Source: an uncultured Oscillospiraceae bacterium (lineage in GTDB: Bacteria > Bacillota > Clostridia > Oscillospirales > Oscillospiraceae). From it: a stretch of 7,008 nt of DNA. Position 1 is the stretch's first letter. Each line of letters begins with the position of its first letter. Shown here in pieces: positions 5,637 to 7,008 of the stretch. The notes beneath the pieces were generated by a model that did not search any database, was not told where the DNA came from, and was given only the letters and a program-made list of their open reading frames with translations. The DNA is taken from NCBI GenBank assembly GCA_934515035.1, contig CAKSXP010000095.1, positions 1 to 7,008 of the forward strand, in the 5' to 3' direction. A program made the position numbers and the translations under genes.

Positions 5637-6989
5637 TCAGGCGGCGAGTCTTTCGGCCGCTTTTTCCTTTTTTATCGTTACGAGCACCAGTATCATGGTT
5701 ATGGCGGCGCTGAGCGTGTCTGCCACGGGAGCGACCGCGACGGCCCCGGTGAGGCCGAAGAACAGAGGGAGTATGAGAATGAGCGGGATCATAAGGAACA
5801 GCGGGCGGACAAGGCTGAGGATGCCGGCTGTCTTTGCGCGGTCCGTTGCCTGGAAATAGCCCGTGCCGAGCGTCTGGAACGCCATGGTGGGCAGAACGAG
5901 GTTATAGATGCGCAGATATTTGATCGCAAAGTCGAGGTTCGCGGTCTCGCCGAAGATGTTTATGAGCTGCCCGGAGAATATCATGACTATCGCCCAGAGC
6001 ACGACGAGAACGGCAAACAGTACCCAGATCGCCGTGAACAGCAGCCTGCGCACGCGCCTGCCGTCGCCCGCGCCGTGGTTATAGGCCATGAGCGGTATCA
6101 TGCCCTGCTCCGTGCCGAGTCCGGTCATCGCGATGAAGCTGCTGATCGAACCGGCCATGCCCATGGAGCTGACCGCGACGTCGCCGCCGATGCCGGAGGT
6201 GTTGCCGTAATGGACCAGAGTGCGCGTCAGCAGCAGGGACATGATGCAGGTCGTCGCCTGCCGCGCGAAGGATGCGGTGCCCAGAGAGAATATCTTGCCC
6301 GCGTGCAGCCAAACGGGTCGGAGATCCGAGAGCCGGACCCCGGCGGTGCAGCGTTTGCTGCCGAAGAAATACCACAGCGTCAGCAGCATCGTTATGAACT
6401 GTGCTATCACCGTTGCGATCGCCGCGCCCCGGACGCCGAGACCGAAGGTGTATATGAACAGCGGGTCGAGAATAATGTTGGCGGCGGTACCGGCTATGCT
6501 GAATACCATCGCGCTGTTCGGGCTGCCGTCGGCGCGGACAAGGGGAAGAAGCCCGGCGCCCACGACATTGAACACGGCGCCGAGGAAAATGACGCCGATA
6601 TAGTCCATCGCATACGGCAGGGACTCCTTGCTTGCCCCGACCCAGACGCACCATTGCCGGAGAAACACGGTCCCCAGCACGAGAATCGCGGCGCCGATGA
6701 GCGCAAGCGATGCAATGGCGGTTCCGATGATCGGTGCGCGGCGGGAATCCTCGCCCGCACCGGACTGCATCGCATAGTAGGCCGCGCCGCCCACGCCGAC
6801 AAACATCGTCAGCGCGGTCATGACCTGCATCGGGATGTTGCACAGCGTCAGTGCGGTTATGCCGAGGTAGCCGGAGCTGTTTCCGACGAATGCCTTGTCA
6901 ACGAGGTTGTACATGGAGTTGACGAGCATCATCGCAATCGTCGGCACGCAGAACTCGACGATCAGCTTCAGCGGCTTTTCGGTCAGCAT
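5637..6989 (-). CDS. MATE family multidrug/cation antiporter
   Basis: The 450-residue inner-membrane exporter has about 12 hydrophobic segments, the MATE length. MATE proteins expel drugs or metabolites in exchange for Na+ or H+. Family motifs seen: CVPTIAMMLVNSMYNLVDKA (14-33), VRADGSPNSAM (151-161), the half-end motif NIILDPLFIYTFGLGVRGAA (171-190), GTEQGMIPLMAYNHGAGDGR (292-311) in the second half, and GTGYFQATDRAK (375-386). The two halves (1 to about 210 and about 230-450) are the usual internal repeat. Substrate is not predictable. The start is uncertain: GGAG ends only 3 bases before this ATG, and the frame stays open upstream to the window edge (reading PRSPER). Family members often have a few more residues before this point, so the true start may lie outside. 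It forms a likely two-gene operon with the kinase-like gene. Confidence 0.92.
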   Translation of the reverse strand: MLTEKPLKLIVEFCVPTIAMMLVNSMYNLVDKAFVGNSSGYLGITALTLCNIPMQVMTALTMFVGVGGAAYYAMQSGAGEDSRRAPIIGTAIASLALIGAAILVLGTVFLRQWCVWVGASKESLPYAMDYIGVIFLGAVFNVVGAGLLPLVRADGSPNSAMVFSIAGTAANIILDPLFIYTFGLGVRGAAIATVIAQFITMLLTLWYFFGSKRCTAGVRLSDLRPVWLHAGKIFSLGTASFARQATTCIMSLLLTRTLVHYGNTSGIGGDVAVSSMGMAGSISSFIAMTGLGTEQGMIPLMAYNHGAGDGRRVRRLLFTAIWVLFAVLVVLWAIVMIFSGQLINIFGETANLDFAIKYLRIYNLVLPTMAFQTLGTGYFQATDRAKTAGILSLVRPLFLMIPLILILPLFFGLTGAVAVAPVADTLSAAITMILVLVTIKKEKAAERLAA

Positions 6990-7008
6990 ACGCTCCGGTG
7001 ATCGCGGA

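Noticed and set aside
6075..7001. 308-codon plus-strand open frame opposite the MATE gene
   Set aside because: It is low in hydrophobic order, rich in R/H/A/D, with no motif. The opposite strand has clear MATE motifs throughout.

Overview
The window is a chromosomal segment of a low-GC-phylum but rather GC-rich bacterium, most likely an anaerobic Clostridia member (Oscillospiraceae/Ruminococcaceae-like). The inference rests on an ANTAR-type regulator of clostridial style, a Firmicutes-style CTP synthase with a GGGC-type leader, a tandem CNNM/CorC pair, a clostridial MATE exporter and a uridine-kinase-like protein. No tRNA, rRNA, CRISPR array, insertion sequence or phage gene was seen. Every stretch without a gene is shorter than 160 bases.

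Layout: the left part reads rightward. An ANTAR-domain RNA-binding regulator (52-642) is followed by an intrinsic terminator, a 157-base intergenic region with a large hairpin, and pyrG (800-2413, CTP synthase). A strong hairpin at 2421-2451 separates pyrG from the convergent leftward genes. The remainder reads leftward. From right to left these are a 12-TM MATE exporter (5637-6989, 5' end possibly cut by the window edge), a small uridine-kinase-like protein that has lost its ATP-binding loop (5121-5615), and two CNNM/CorC-type membrane proteins (3718-5001 and 2468-3721). The two CNNM genes overlap by 4 bases and have their own well-formed sigma-A promoter at 5053-5081.

How the genes relate: pyrG makes CTP from UTP and is probably controlled by CTP level through its leader. 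The leader has the GGGC start motif known from Gram-positive pyrG reiterative-transcription control. Here, however, the GGG forms the base of a 19-bp hairpin with no U-tract after it. A pyrimidine tract just downstream could pair either with a poly-G 5' end or with the Shine-Dalgarno. This suggests a translational variant of CTP sensing. The MATE gene and the degenerate kinase form a two-gene unit (21-base gap). The CNNM pair probably acts together in divalent-cation (Mg2+/Co2+) homeostasis.

The two most interesting items are the pyrG leader and the pseudokinase. The pseudokinase lacks the Walker A Lys/Thr, the substrate-binding acids and the LID segment, yet keeps an intact reading frame and good ribosome binding site.
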